Shown piece by piece: positions 23,185 through 37,500 of a stretch of 64,000 bases of DNA (position 1 is the stretch's first letter; each line of letters begins with the position of its first letter). The stretch is from Lunularia cruciata (Eukaryota > Streptophyta > Marchantiopsida > Lunulariales > Lunulariaceae). The stretch lies in the NCBI GenBank assembly GCA_948567375.1, contig OX419762.1:18730001-18794000 (forward strand), in the 5' to 3' direction. The notes under the pieces are model-generated. The model had not been told where the DNA came from and searched no databases. It saw only the letters and a list, made by a program, of their open reading frames with translations. Position numbers and translations under genes: made by a program.

Positions 23185-25145
23185 ACAGTTTCATCCTCCC
23201 TGACTCCATCTACAAACGTCGTCCTCGTGGAAACCGACAGCAGCTGTCAGCTTCTCCAACAGATCAATAACAACAACTTGTAGATAGCACTCCCCTCTTA
23301 TTTCCCTCACTCTCAAGTATCCGTCGCACATCCCCGTTTTCCTCTTCAAGCTCAACATCCACTCACCAATTTTGCACCCCCAGAACCATCATAGTCCACA
23401 CGAGACCGCCTTCTCGCCCCTGCCTTCTCGAACCAATCCTCCGTACTTCATGAAGCCGAATGAACAGAATCCAAATAGTCTACTTGCTAGACTCCAACGC
23501 GACTTTCTCGTCCATACAGTACTTCTTGGTGAAACTTCTTTGCAGGTGGCAGGCGATTTACTGTCATTGGCCCAAAAGTCGTCACCTTACGCAGCTGATA
23601 AGGGAGAATATGACAGGCAGATCAGACAGATCCAATACAAGTACAGATTAGTCTTTCCACTTCCCTACCAACTCTTGAACATTGTCTCGTCACCATCGCC
23701 CATAGATGTGTTTTCATCTGCTTCTCTCTAGTCGTGAAAACATGAACGATTATTCGGCTGTTTAACTCTGTTGTCATGCCTCATTAGTCAGAATATCTTG
23801 CATGACCAACCTCTTATTTTTCTTTAATCTCTTCTAATCAAATCTATCAAGTAGATATTGGATAAATTCATTCCACTTTGAAGATTGTATTAGTATAGAA
23901 ATTTGATGCTTTTTTATTTTGAAGTGTTAAAGTGAAAGGCTCATCATAAAATCAGTCAGACAGAGACAACCTTGCCACATGCGGGTAGTGGGATGGAAAC
24001 TATAACTTGACCGTTCTTATGGTCTGATTAATGGGTCGGAATGTAGATTCACTCTGATTCAGGGGATCTCTAATGGTAATATTCTTTTGTAGCACTGTCT
24101 CTTAAAACTACAAGTTTTATAGGTATACATAGGAAGGAATAATATGCATTTGCGATGCTAGTTCAAGTTAGTTTTACGCTCTATGAATTCTAACATACGT
24201 CTTAAAGACAAGATTTATTATATACATGGATCTTATCATTTTCATGCCAATTCCAACGTGAATAGTGGACTTTTAATATTTGACAATGATTAGCTTGTCA
24301 TTTGGTGTTCTAAATAACGTGCATATGTGAATCTTTTTTCAAAAAACTTTCGAAGGGATGTTGCTTTTCCCTTGAACTTGACCTGGTGAACAAATTCGTG
24401 AAGAAAACATTGCGTTACGTGACAACTCGAAGAAACTGAGCCCTAGTTTGTCCACGGATGCACACGCCTTTCTAACATAATTTTCAAGCTTTTCAAATGT
24501 TTAAAGTTCTGAATCTCAAAGACTTCAAGTTTTCATTGACCGGCCTAACATGGATGCGGTATACTTGTAGTTTAAATCGAGAATGCCAAAGTTAAGTTTA
24601 TTATGTTGTTATTCTCATAAAAACACTCTAAATGGAACTGATTTTCTCATCTTTGAAATATGATCCAATTCAACTGAATCAACCAGATTAATACTTCACC
24701 AAATTTGATTATATTTCTTTTGTATAAATCAGAAATCAAACTCGAATCTGTGGTTTGGGATCTTAGATATGCTAGATATCCTTAGCATTTGACCATATGG
24801 TACTTATATATAATGCTTGATTAGATGTAACTAAATGATGATTATCTTTTGTAGAATCTGTTAACACTCTTCCAAATATAATACACTATACTTTTTGCAA
24901 TTATATCTTCGTTCAACCAAATCAAAATTTACTTTCAAATTCGCTCACCTACGGACTTATAGATTTTTAATACCACCTGGTAGAGATTATGTGCAAATTA
25001 CGTCCCCACTATGTGACTAGAAGTTAGTCGTCTGTTTTTATTTATGAGTTAAATGTCATATGACCATTGAAGATCATACTTGGAAATGTTCTCGGACGGA
25101 CTCTTGACGACCTTTTGTTATTGACATGGTGCATCATCAATAGAG
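23185..25145. other. Upstream region of HNT1
   Basis: Likely 5' region and intergenic DNA for the minus-strand gene. Bases 23200-23700 are relatively GC-rich and CT-rich. A plus-strand open frame (23372-23731) is interrupted in the unit 3 counterpart, so I do not call it. The rest, to 25145, is AT-rich with no gene seen. Confidence 0.5.
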
Positions 25146-25450
25146 GATTTTAAATTAAGAGAAAATTATTCATCCCCAGTAACATTTATCACAGGATATA
25201 AAGTTTTCAAAACCTCAATATTAAACTGGTCTCCACACTTACACATGTACTGGGGTTGGATTCGACTACCTTGCGCCGGCTTAACCACGTGAGCACAAGC
25301 TCCAACCCGGGCAAGTAACTTTAGGAGGTATCTCTCCGTCTAATAGGATTCAACTTTAGTTAGCTCGACCTTAAAAGTTTTTTCCATGTAGTGAATGAAA
25401 TAACGGAGATTGTCATGCAATATCGTATGCGAACTTATATTCGTTTATAA
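25146..25450 (-). repeat. R310 copy 1 (possible tRNA-derived SINE)
   Basis: A 305-bp element also present at 44011-44315 (no difference found) and, diverged, at 52130-52393. Read on the minus strand it contains GTGCTCACGTGGTTAAG (25280-25296), close to an RNA polymerase III A box, and GGTAGTCGAATCCAACCCC (25252-25270), close to a B box with the tRNA T-arm core TCGAATCC. The 28-nt spacing is short. No target duplication or tail could be fixed, so SINE identity is tentative. Confidence 0.6.
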
Positions 25451-26064
25451 TCAAAATCGTTGAAAAGACCCGTCCACGGACAAGGAAAGGAACATTGTGA
25501 GAGATGAAACTAGGTGCTAGTGCAGCTTGATGTCAATCTATCTCAAGCTTTTGGGAAGAACTTTTTATTTCTTTGCTGTTTTTTGTGTTTATTTAACTCC
25601 TTTAAAAGTTGTTAGGAGTCAATGGAATAAAAAGTAATGTGTCATCAGGAAATTAGTGCTAATGATTTCGCATGGATCCGGAGACTCTCTTACAGTGTCT
25701 TTTGATCAAAGACGCGCTAAGAGTCACTAGTCTGTTCCAGTTGCCATGGTATTCCTGCACTCGGCTGGGTCCTGTTTGAACAGACGACCACTGCAAAAGT
25801 GGATTTGCACGATGAATTGGGATATGTTTTACGAAACCGACCTTTCTGAATGTCAGTGATCTTATGTTGGGCTTAGCGAGCCAGGTATCCGACCTTGGAG
25901 TCGATTGTATCAGAGCGCACACAAATGAATTTTAGGAGAGGTCCGACTTTCGCCGCATTTCCTGTCAACGGATCCTGGATTGATCCAAACTGGGAAGACC
26001 AGAAATGTGTCCTACTACTGGGCAGACCTCCTGTAAACATACTGTGTTAATCAAGGAGATCAAT
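25451..26064. other. Single-copy segment between R310 and unit 2
   Basis: Seen once in this window, because its partners would lie left of the window and inside the collapsed stretch at 44316. A short minus-strand frame (25922-25659) is unrecognised. No gene supported. Confidence 0.55.
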
Positions 26065-26253
26065 ATCTTCGTCTCCATGAATGCGAATGACCAAGATACC
26101 CGTCCTTCAAATCTTCATTTCGAGACTCTAAACTCTCTGGTACATCTCCTGTCAACGGATTCTCCAAAAGATTCAACGTCAGGGGAAAGGGAAGATTCTA
26201 GAGGCTTCTTGTCGAGTAGCTCTGCTGATATTCGAAGGAATCAAATGTTTTTT

Positions 26254-28154
26254 AGGCCCTCCAGGAAAATCTTCAAGAGTGCTTCCGGCAGTAATCGAAG
26301 ATACGTCCAGGCTAACTTATCCATTAGCGGGATTGATAATGAAGAGAATCCTTTGGGGAAGCCTTTTACAGCACAAAATTAGTGTAGAAGCCCGCATACT
26401 CGAAGAGCTGAAAAAATTCTCATGAGCTCATTGCGGGACTCGTATATCCACTTCGAATAAGAGCACAATTCCTCCACGGTGAAGAGCTGGAACTGATCCT
26501 GTCAATCAGTTGCCCGATAGTATCAAAACATATTCATCACAGACGTTGGAAAGTGACCACGAAGATTTGGCCCGTCAACAGATTACTGTCCATTCCAGGC
26601 AACTTTTAAGATTCAGCAGCTCTTGACAAGGTGAAATCGGATCTGACCTTGTTATCAGATGGGCTTTAAGGCGAGACGTCCCAGAGTTACAAGTCCTGCA
26701 TGAGTTGTAAACCTCGAGCTTTAATGCTCTCTGAAAACGGGTAGATAGAACAGTCGTTGAAATCAACACTCTCGGGTCTTCTACTGAACTGTCACGCAAG
26801 GTTACGACAACTAGAAAATTGACATTACCCAGCTCTTATGGACTGAAGAGAATTGCCACAATCCAAATCTAAGTCTACGTTCGACAAGCTCTGCAAGGTG
26901 AACGATTGTGAGATATAGACATAGTCGGTTTACTAGTTTCTTTCCTGACTGAAAAATGTCAAACTAGTAGAAAGTTCTGAAGTCAAACTGGAAAGCAGAA
27001 ACCTAGTAACAAATTTTAAATGAGGTCTACATTGTCCAAAGAAGAAATATCACCCACTTGAAGAATTGAAAGAGAATCAAAGGTTGAAAAGCTTCAGTAA
27101 GATCTAAGGTGGAAAAGCTTGACAAGTCTAAAGAGTCAAAAGACTGTTTGTTTGTTCATTCTACTAAAGGTAGATTGACCGAATATTTTCTCATTCCATT
27201 TTGTCCGCGAAATCACATTTATTTATGACTTCACTCTAGAATCTAGTGACATGTTATTATTTTGCTAAGATGCAAAAATTATTACAACAAATTGTAAGTG
27301 AGGGAGTTTCCATGTATATATGCTCAATTGTACTATTTGGAATCAGAAAATAGATGTACGATCCTTTCTTCGTTTTGTTGTGCCACTTCTATTATTTTTT
27401 ATCTCGACGTTCTTTCGTAGTCATATCATCAATATACTTGGAATCATATCCGGTGTTGGACAAGACATATAATCCACTTAAGAAAGAGACCGAACTAATC
27501 AAAGCAGTTGTTGAGTTTAATTTGAGTATAGCTCATGCTTCGCCATATTCTCGTCTAAAGAACTTTGCATCGTGTCATATTCTCTCGGTATCATTAAATA
27601 GAAGAATCAATAAATTTGGTCCCAAAAGCCAGAAGCCAGAAGCCAAAATTACAGCAAAAAAGATACTCAAGATTCGGTACTTGTTATTTACATTTCTTAA
27701 TCAATTTGGAGGGATTCAACAGGGTAAATTCACTATGAGATAGCCCATCACGAGTTACATTAAAAAGAACCCAGTAGAAGGTAGAGTCTGAATTTGAGAA
27801 GCAGGAGACGAAATTTGAGATGAAACACTGACATTGACCTCACAAGATTTCTGGTTTATATATTTTCGTCTAAAATGATGTAATTCATGATGAATCGTTA
27901 AGCCTATTTCACTACTACGAGTAAGCTAGATCCAGAATATGAAACAAACTAATGATTAGTGTACTATCATTATTATTTTTGTTTAAATAATAGAACAGTT
28001 CAATCGTTCAAACTCCTTTGCATTCCTAAATTTTCATGCCACTGGAATAAACAACGAAGAACTGCGAAGGCTTTTTACTAGTCAGAAAGGGTGACGAATA
28101 TGAGCCAAAGTTTACATAATAATTTATATTAGATTATGTGACTTAATAATCCAC
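26254..28154. repeat. Long direct repeat, left arm (unit 2)
   Basis: Unit 2 counterpart of 190-2090, nearly identical; one substitution noted near 27835. Confidence 0.7.
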
Positions 28155-28252
28155 GTGCACCTTCACCTTTTTGACTTTCCGTCAGCAAAACACGAAGTTC
28201 AATACAATGGTAAAGAGTCTGTGATAACAGCGAGAACCACCGAGGGAATATG

Positions 28253-29887
28253 GTACTCGGAATTCACCAATTAATACGGGAGATAAATCTTTTTCGAAAA
28301 CTGGAGTGAAAACTCTTCACTTTTGAAGAGATTAATCATTACAATGTTATGTTTAATGGTCAAGCCCAAGAATCTGAACCACATCCAACTTTACCTCGGG
28401 ACAGCCTGTTAAGTATAAAGCTTGACATACTGGAGTTCTACAACGAAATTCTTTCATGTGAAATGATACACTTTCCACATCTACTTGGAGTTTGACTAAT
28501 ATTTCTCTAGAATGAATGGACATTCAAATCTGCAGATGTGCTCAAAACATATGTTATATTTGTTCGTTCTTTGTTTCTGCCACTCTTCTCATTCTTTGTG
28601 AATGAGAAGAGTGGGGTTTGATGAAGATAACTAAGTGTTGATCGATCCATAACCAGTTCCAAATCTTTTAAATTTCTCAATTGCAGAGAAACTCTAATAT
28701 ATAAAGTATAAATTTGGACGAGAAGCAACGATTTTGACTCATACGGATTATATCTTGCCCATAGTTTTGGAGTGAAACAGGTATCTGATACACAAGAACT
28801 ATAATAAAGAGTATGATTGAAGTATACTTGAAGTATGATACAAGTAGATGAGAATATGGAGAAGCATGAGCTATACTCAAATTAAACTCAACAACTGCTT
28901 TGATTACAAGAAGTTAGGGTTTCTGTCTGGAGCCAAAAGAAGTCTAGGGTTTGTAGTTACTGCTATAACTACAAGAAGTTAGGGTTTCTGTCTGGAGCCA
29001 AAAGAAGTCTAGGGTTTGTAGTACAGGGGATATTCGTCAAATGCTCTAACGGAAAGAGGGCTCTCCGATTCTTTTATTTGCCCTTTTTAGCGAGAAGCTA
29101 AATTATGAACTCCTCCTGCCATGATAGATTCTTCACTTTTTACATTATCTCCTTTTCCCCTTTTCCAACTTTATTCTTGTCGGCATCTCTTGTTATTATT
29201 CCGTCTTTCTCATGAGCATTCAACCTTTTCTCCTCCTTATTTTCCCGGGCCAAATCCAGCTTCTATCCATTCCTCGACATGCTAACAAGTTTCTTCCATC
29301 ATACTCTTTAATATAAGTACTCGGAATTCACCAATTAATACGGGAGATAAATCTTTTTCGAAAACTGGAGTGAAACCTCTTCACTTTTGAAGAGATTAAT
29401 CATTACAATGTTATGTTTAATGGTCAAGCCCAAGAATCTGAACCACATCCTGTTAAGTATTAACTCGAGACAGCCTGTTAAGTATAAAGCTTGACATATT
29501 GGAGTTCTACAACGAAATTCTTTCATGTGAAATGATACACTTTCCACATCTACTTGGAGTTTGACTAATATTTCTCTAGAATGAATGGACATTCAAATCT
29601 GCGGATGTTGTTCAAAACATATGTTATATTTGTTCGTTCTTTGTTTCTGCCACTCTTCTCATTCTTTGTGAATGGGGTTTGATGAAGATTACTAAGTGTT
29701 GATCGATCCAGAACCAGTTCCAAATCTTTTAAATTTCTCAATTGCAGAGAAACTCTAATATGTAAAGTATAAATTTGGACGAGAAGCAACGATTTTGACT
29801 CATACGGATTATATCTTGCCCATAGTTCTGGAGTGAAACAGGTATCTGATACACAAGAACTATAATAAAGAGTATGATTGAAGTATA
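28253..29887. repeat. Pair of 0.57-kb direct repeats (unit 2)
   Basis: Unit 2 copies at 28253-28826 and 29317-29887. Confidence 0.85.
28905..29022. repeat. 53-bp tandem pair with TTAGGGTTT motifs (unit 2)
   Basis: Identical counterpart of 2841-2958. Confidence 0.9.
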
Positions 29888-30177
29888 GACATCAGATATT
29901 GTAGGTTCTCTTGAGCTGGATTAAGCTCTACCAGATATAAGGAGACGTGAACCCTGCTCATCTTTGGACTACACCTTGAATTTTTTAATTTGATCCGCAA
30001 TAGGTAGAATGCACGGGTTTGTCAAGAATATAGCAATATGTAGAATTCCCAATTTGTCAAGAATTCAGGTATACTTGAGAATTGTGATCGAAACATTCAT
30101 ATATCAAATCAAAGGCTCAGAGGTGAATCACTCTTCCTTGGTACTTTTAGCACCCCGAGCACTAACCTCTACATGTT

Positions 30178-30402
30178 AAAAAATTAACAAACTAAAATTT
30201 ATGATAAAAATCACTCTGAGCAAAAAATTCTTTATTTATACTCGTGGATTAAAAAATTCTCTTTATTTACACTCTTGGATTCACAAATTTAAAAATTAAC
30301 AAACTAAAATTTGTACAATAAAATCACTCTGAGCAAAAATTCTTTATTTATACTCTTGTATTAAAAAATTCTCTTTATTTACACTCTTGGATTCACAAAT
30401 CC
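30178..30402. repeat. 112-bp tandem duplication (unit 2)
   Basis: Counterpart of 4114-4338. Confidence 0.85.
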
Positions 30403-31544
30403 ACCTTGTAGGCGGTTGAAAGCCAAACAAGCATTGAAAACTAAATTTCTAGTTTTCCACTTGATAATCTCTAGGAGAGCAACTCCACCTCCTAAGTCAA
30501 AATCTATCTCTTCTACAAAATCTCCATCTTCTTCCACATGTAAATTTAAACATTTATCAAAATATTGTGGAGAATAATACATAAAATCATCCACAATAAT
30601 AAATATGTATTTCTTGAAGGATCATTCAATTGAACACGAATTTCTCTTAACAAATACCATACTGTCTTTAGAACTCTTATGCAATGCTCATTCAATACCT
30701 AGTTTGTGGTACACATATACTGAACTCTGATTTCGCTTGGGCTTGTGCTTGTTTGAGGGAAGGAACAAGGTGACACATAGCCAACATTCCCTAATAAGTA
30801 TTGGGATTGCTCAAACAAAATACATTTTCTCATGTGCTTAAATCACTCCAAATCAGAGATCTCCTCAAGCAAGCTACGTCATGGCATGATCATGGTATAC
30901 CTATGATAAAAATAAAATTTATTAACAATTTCTCTGTACACTTATCTCTAAAATTGATTAAATAAACTCTTGGCTTGGAGCTTACCACCACCAAAATGAA
31001 TTATTTGCCTTATTTCATCACTTGACACAAGTCACTTTATTCTATAAATGTATTTATAGAATATAACATTTCTTATTGAAATATGTTTCTCTATCATCAA
31101 TAGTGGTTTTCTATGCTAGAAGAAACAGAGTACTATCTATGTGATTTGGAGATGCAACTTGGGAACTCTTTTTGAGAAAAAACAAAAGATAATTTTATTC
31201 TCTCTTCAATGTTTGGCAACTTCACCCCCTTCCCAAGAAGAGAAATAATTACTATCATTACTCTATCAATGACTTTCATTATTGATCTCCCAAATATTCA
31301 CACTCCTTGCTACAAAAGCACCGTTCCCATGATGACCAAATCTACCTAGAGCTAGGGCGATCTGGATCCACATAAGAAGTTTTTGCCTGAAGAATTCTTA
31401 AACATATAATTCTCTTTAATTGCATCTTCTAAAGCTTGAAACAAGAACAAAGCTTTCCTAGTGAGTTGCCTAAATGCACCACAATCCAATTCTCCTTTGT
31501 TGTTACTTCTTTGTTCATAATTAATATCTCTCTTCATATCTGTT
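30374..31544 (-). pseudogene. PIF/Harbinger transposase relic A, unit 2
   Basis: Copy of the relic at 4310-5480 carried along in the segmental duplication (offset 26064), with the same lesions; it is not an independent insertion. Confidence 0.65.
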
Positions 31545-31734
31545 TTGTTGTTACTCAGATGTATCTCATGATTTTGTCATGAAGCAACTTGTGCATAGCA
31601 TTCCCACATGAGAAATCCACAAGGTTCTATTGAGCATTAATCTATTTCAGATTTCAAATCTTTGAGATTTTCAAGGGATTCCCTTACCCTATCTATTCAC
31701 AAAGGTAATGGTAATAATTCAATCTCCTATAATA

Positions 31735-32463
31735 TCAATAGCTAAACATATGATCTACAGATGAAATTTGGTTTGGTAATATCTGGAAGGATGTTATACA
31801 TGATGGACTAAGTAGATCAGATAGAAATATCACCAAACAAGGATTTCTACTAATAGGCTAGAAATTGAAATATGCTTGAAGACTCTAGAATCAATAGCTA
31901 GACATATGATCTAGAGGTGAGATTTGGATTGTGATATCTGGAAGGATGGCACTCATCATGGATTAAATAGATCAGGTAGAGGTATCACCAGAAGAGCACT
32001 TCTATTATAGTGCAGAATCTAAAATGGGTCTGAAAACTTTGAAGGCAAATTTGGAAGCCTAAACAAATGAATTAGACCTTAAAATGTGGAGTCCCCCCCC
32101 CCCTTCAATGGAAGAAAGGCTGGCCTTCCCTCCCCTTGTTTTGTCTTGTCAAGAGCTTTCCAACGGTACCTCACCCACACGATTTAGAGATTTCTACAAG
32201 AAAATTCTCTAAAAATTTCTTCCATTTAAAGAAGGTTTGACCCACCAAATAGGATCAGAATCAACATGTTAGCAATACATCAAACTAATCTAAGGGTGAA
32301 GCTTTTTGACATGTCATCCATCCATGTACCTAATCCAATGGTGGCGTTTCCATGGGATCCCCTTTGACTATACAATAAGGAGAAGGTGCTCCTTTGGGAC
32401 ATCGAAGTTTGAGTATGAAACTTGTGTTTTCTCTTTTATGTTTTTCTACTATCCTCAAAATAT
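31735..32463. repeat. Dispersed repeat with internal dimer (unit 2)
   Basis: Counterpart of 5671-6400; the C run is 11 rather than 12. Confidence 0.7.
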
Positions 32464-32622
32464 TACTTCTCCTAAGTTCAAAATCCGCTTTCAATTATTA
32501 GTTTTTAGGTTCATTTTGAATATTAATTAATGAATCCTCCAGCTTTCATTAATTTTGATTTGAATTCAATTAATATTTATGATCAATATTCATAACCTTA
32601 AATACCCACCTCTAAGCACTCG

Positions 32623-34313
32623 ATGGAAACCTTCAAGAGTGCTTCCGATAGTAAGCAAAGATACGTCCAGGCTAACTTATCCAATGATGAAGAGAATCCT
32701 TTGGGGAGGCCTTGTACAACACAAAATCACATTAGAAGTCCACATACTCAAAGAGTTTAAGGAATTTCCGTTAGCTCATTGCGGGACTTGAATATCTACT
32801 TTGAGTGAGAGCAAAGTGGAGAACCGCACCTGATCGTGTCAACCGGTTACCCGTCGTAACAAAACATTGTCCATAGCAGACATTGGAAGGTGACAACAAG
32901 ATCTGGCCTGTCAACAGGTTACTGCCTATTCCAGCAACTCGTAAGATTCAGCAGCTCTTGACAAGGTGGAATCCGACCTAAGACCTTGTTGTCATATGGG
33001 CTTTTAGACTAGACATCCGAGAGCTTACAAGTCCTGAATGGTACCCTCGAGCTGTAATGCCTCTCAGAGCGGGTAGATTGAACAGTTGTTGTAATCAATG
33101 CCCTTGGGGTCTTGTGTTGAACTGCCATGTAAGATTACGACAACTACAGAAATGATGACATACCCAGCTCTCATGGACTGAAGAGAATTGCCACAATCCA
33201 AATCTAAGTCTACGTTCGACAAGCTCTGCAAGGTGAATGATTGTGAGATATAGTAATAGTCGATCAGAGGTTGAAAATATTGACAAGTCTAAATAGTCAA
33301 AGACCGTTTGTTTATTCGTTCTACTAAAGATAGATTGACCAAATAATTTCTCACTCCATTTCGTCCGTTCAAATAACGTATATGACTTCATTCTAAAACG
33401 TAGTGACATGTTAATTTTACTACGATGCAAAAGCTATTACAACAAATTATAAGTGAGCGAGTTTCCACCTATATACACTCAGTTGTACTATGTAGGATCA
33501 TAAAATAGATTTACCATCATTTCGTTTTTTATTTTATTTTGGTGCCACTTCTATTATGTTTTATCTGGACACTCTTTTGTAGTCATATCGTCAATATACT
33601 TGGAATCATATCCGATGTTGGACAAGACATATAATCCACCGAAGAAAGACACCGACTAATCAAAGCAGTTGTTGAGTTTAATTTGAGTATAGCTCATGCT
33701 TCTCCATATTCTCATCTAAAGATATTTGCATCCTTCATATTTTCTGGTATCATTAAATAGAAGAATCTATGGATTTGGTCCCTTTCTGAAGCCAGAAGCC
33801 AGAAATACAGCAAAAAAATACTACAGAATTGGTACTTGTTATCTACATTTCTTTATCAATTTAGAGGGATTCAACAAGGTAAATCTATTGTAAATAAACT
33901 AAGAATAGCCCACCACGAGTTACATTAAAAAGAACCAGTAGAATATAGAGCCTGAACTTGAGAAGCAGCAGACTAAATTTGAGATAAAACAATGAAATTG
34001 AGTTATATATTTTTTTGGTTCTCTAACATGAGGTAATTCATGATGAATCGCTAAGCCTATTTCACTACTAGGAGGAAGCTGGATCAAGAATATGAAACAA
34101 ACAAATGATTTGTTTACTATCCTTAATCTTTTTTGTTTTAAATAATAGAACAGTTCAATCATTTAAACTCCTTTGCATTCCTAAATATTCATGCCACTAG
34201 AATAACAAACAAAGAATTGTGAAGTCTTTTTACTAATCAGAAAGGGTGGCGAATATGAGCCAAAGTTTACATAATAATCAATATTAGATTATGTGACTTT
34301 ATAGTCCATTTGC
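32623..34313. repeat. Long direct repeat, right arm (unit 2)
   Basis: Unit 2 counterpart of 6560-8250, nearly identical. Confidence 0.7.
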
Positions 34314-34511
34314 ACCTCCACGTGAGCGTATAAAGTTTGACAGATTGGATTTCCACAACAGCATAAAAACTATGTTGAAGAAATGCTAATTAAGAAGTTA
34401 TTTCATGTGAAATGATATACTTCCCATATAAATAGATAGGATTAGTGATGTAGGTGTAGTTAGAAGATTTCAAACACTCTTTAGCCTCTGATTATCTTTC
34501 TCAAGAATTAG

Positions 34512-34513
<2 letters not shown>

Positions 34514-34580
<67 letters not shown>
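34514..34580. repeat. (AT)n microsatellite, unit 2
   Basis: About 67 bp, 16 bp shorter than in unit 1. Confidence 0.97.
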
Positions 34581-34583
<3 letters not shown>

Positions 34584-34599
34584 CCAAAGGAGAAGGCTT

Positions 34600-37500
34600 C
34601 ACTTCTTTCATAGTTGAAGTATTGAGCTTGAATATTTCTCTAGTCTTCATGTTGAATTTTTTGCACTTACATCTTGGTTGTATGCTTGGTCAAGTGGAGG
34701 TTATCTTGCAATAGGAGTGTGTGTTTGAATACATGCTTACAAAATTTGCACTCCATCAAGGGAGTTACCCTTAACATTCAGCATGAATGAGTGTTTTGGT
34801 ATCTACTCACAAATTTTGTATATATCAAGGAAGTTACCCTTGGCATTCTGAATTCAATGTGAGAAAAGGTTTTGGAAATGATGTAGCATTGAAAGTACCA
34901 TGGAATAGAAAAGCCAAGTAGACAATCTATTTTGGATTGTGATGGGTTTGCATCTTATGGGAAGGGAAATATGCAATCAACAATGGCATCAAGGTGAAAG
35001 AACCTTTGGCTTGAAAAGTGAACTTCAAGGTGAAAAAAACCTTTGGGGAGGGACTAAGCTGTGGATTAAAGAGGCTCTTAAGGGGGAAGAGGCCTTTGGC
35101 ATAAAGTGAACCACCACTATCAAGGGCTCATTTATATTAGATTTTTTGTTAGAGTGATTATTAATTTCTCCTTTTTGTAGGTTACCATAGTGGGTGTCTC
35201 TACCCACTATGGTGCCACTTTTGGGAGTGGTTCTTGCCCAAGAGGTCAAATAGGCATGAATAGACCACATGTGACATTGTGACACTTTTGCTGCACCTTT
35301 AGTCATTTCCAACCTGCATCCCCAAGAGAACATGTTCTTACCATTTATACTTTTGTATATTGACATTGGGTTGTCATAATTCTATAATGGGTCTTGGATG
35401 CAAGTATCCTCAAATGGAGGTATCTTGGGATATCCCAACTTTTACAAAATAAGATAAAGCTTACACAGAAAGCTACTTGTCAAACCAAGTATAGTAATTA
35501 TAAATACAAGAGAAATAAGAAAACCACTTATAACCAAAACCAAGCATATTTATTGTGCAAAAAATATTGCTATCACAAAATAACTTCTTATCATGTCTGA
35601 GTAAATGGAAAGTACATGCAAAGAAGACTTAGAGTTTTCTAAGGCTAAGGTAGAACTAAACTATCATTCATCCTCCTCTACATGCTCATCCTTATTTTTC
35701 TCATGCTCTTCTCACCATGGATTAGACTTCCTCCTCCTCCTCACCAATGCTCTTATATACTATCTCCTCCTCCCCAATTAACCCTCTCTCTATGAATAAG
35801 TGAGTGAGTAAGTAACTGTCCTAGAAATGTAACAATGAATTGGTACCCATCTAGAAGGTGAAGCTGCCTATGTATAACAACCAATTCCTGCTCAAGAGCA
35901 TGTAGCATCATCTCCTTCCAATCATGAACCTCCACAATAAATCTAGCCATCTTTATCTTCACCACCAAGATGATGTTCCCACTTACCACTTTGGCCTCGT
36001 AGAAGGAATGAGACAAGAACATATCATCTGAAAGAAAGGTGTAAAGGCAAGATATGCATATTGGCTGTGTCAATGACCTCCTTGTTATCCAATCTCTAAT
36101 TGGAAACCAGTCCTACACCACACTATGTGACACAGTCCACCTTCTTCCTATGCTCCTCCTTTGCAAAAAATATGCCTCTCTTATAATTGGTGCAGTAAGA
36201 GTGAGTCATTGGCCACCAACTCTCTTGGAGTGTTTATTCTTGTCCAAAGTTTTCACAAACTCGGTGCAAGATGGCAGATGCACACAAAAAAAAACAAACT
36301 AGTGACATAAGAATGCATAAAAATGGATTGAATATCAAATAAAATAAAAGAAAGCCAAGGTAAATAAGAATGGAGTGACCATGAAATAAAATTGTAAATA
36401 TAAAGTACATAAGATGTGCAAACAAGTGGGTGATAGCACACAACTTTCAACCAAAATTCAAAGTAGGTGCTACCTTGAATGATTACTTATACCACAACTT
36501 ACTTTAGTGTCTAATCATTTAGATATGGCTCTTTACCATGTATACTCTCCAATCTAATCCTTGGAATAGCAAAAAACTGGTATATTCTCTTTCTTAAATC
36601 TTTCTTTTATAGCACAAAGTTTCAACTGTCCAGTGTGGTTAAAAAGAAGGCTCATAAAAGCAATACCATGATCTTGAGACAAGTACTATACTCTTTACAT
36701 TTTTCTTGCAGCAAGTGTAGAGTGGCATACACAATGTGAAGATGCAACCGCATGTGAAAGCAAGAAGGATGGAAAGATCCCATCAAGTTGTACAAGGAAA
36801 AGACAAGGAGGTAAAATAGGGGTAAGTCCCAATAGTATCTTAATACACAATGGATCATTTAAGTCTCTTTTGTTCAACATGTAGGGTTGCATGGCTTGTG
36901 CAAGATAGGATTAGGACAAGCGCAGCCGGTGATTGGTTCAAAAAATATATAAAATTTCCACAATCACATTCATCATAAATTATCACAAACCATGGATCAA
37001 AATCAAAATTACTTACGTGGGATTGGGATCTTGGATACTCATTGCATCAAGATAAATCTCACAAATACCATTCACCAAACTCCTGACCTAGTGCTTATCG
37101 AGCCAACCCCACTTTATAAACATCATGTAATTGGAAAGCTGGGGAAATTCTATGAGGAAGGAAACCTCTTCAATCTCTTCCATGTTATTTTCTTCCACCA
37201 TTCCATCATAGAATGCCATTGCTATTTTCTTCTTACTTGCTTGACACAACTTGCTCTTCTCTTGGTCTCTTTTGAATACCTCACTATCTAAGTGCTCTTG
37301 CCTCTTTTTGGTTATCCACTCTCCAAGTACTCAAGTATTTTCCATGTACTTCCCAAAGTCATTGTCTCCAATATCCAATGTTTCTAAGTTTGTAGATTCA
37401 ATGACATACACCATCTCAAGAAATATCTCTTCTTGTCCATTATATCTTTCTTCTCTTTTAGAACAACCCCTTTCTATTTCAAAAGTCCCTATAACTCTTT

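Larger units (their letters stand above)
1..26064. repeat. 26-kb tandem unit 1 (complete within window)
   Basis: Base 1 matches base 26065, and the match continues colinearly with an offset of 26064, drifting to 26035 by 17960 through small indels. The unit holds AT-rich spacer with two Harbinger relics (1-15200), HNT1 (15236-23163), gene-poor DNA and R310. I see fewer than about ten substitutions against unit 2 across the first 15 kb. Because the window opens in the middle of a unit, the array probably extends to the left, and the boundary used here is only the window edge. Recent segmental duplication is the natural reading; a false duplication in assembly is the main alternative. Confidence 0.93.

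Noticed and set aside
23372-23731. Plus-strand open frame of 119 codons upstream of HNT1
   Set aside because: The unit 3 counterpart (50350 on) is interrupted by a TGA and other differences, and it resembles no known protein.
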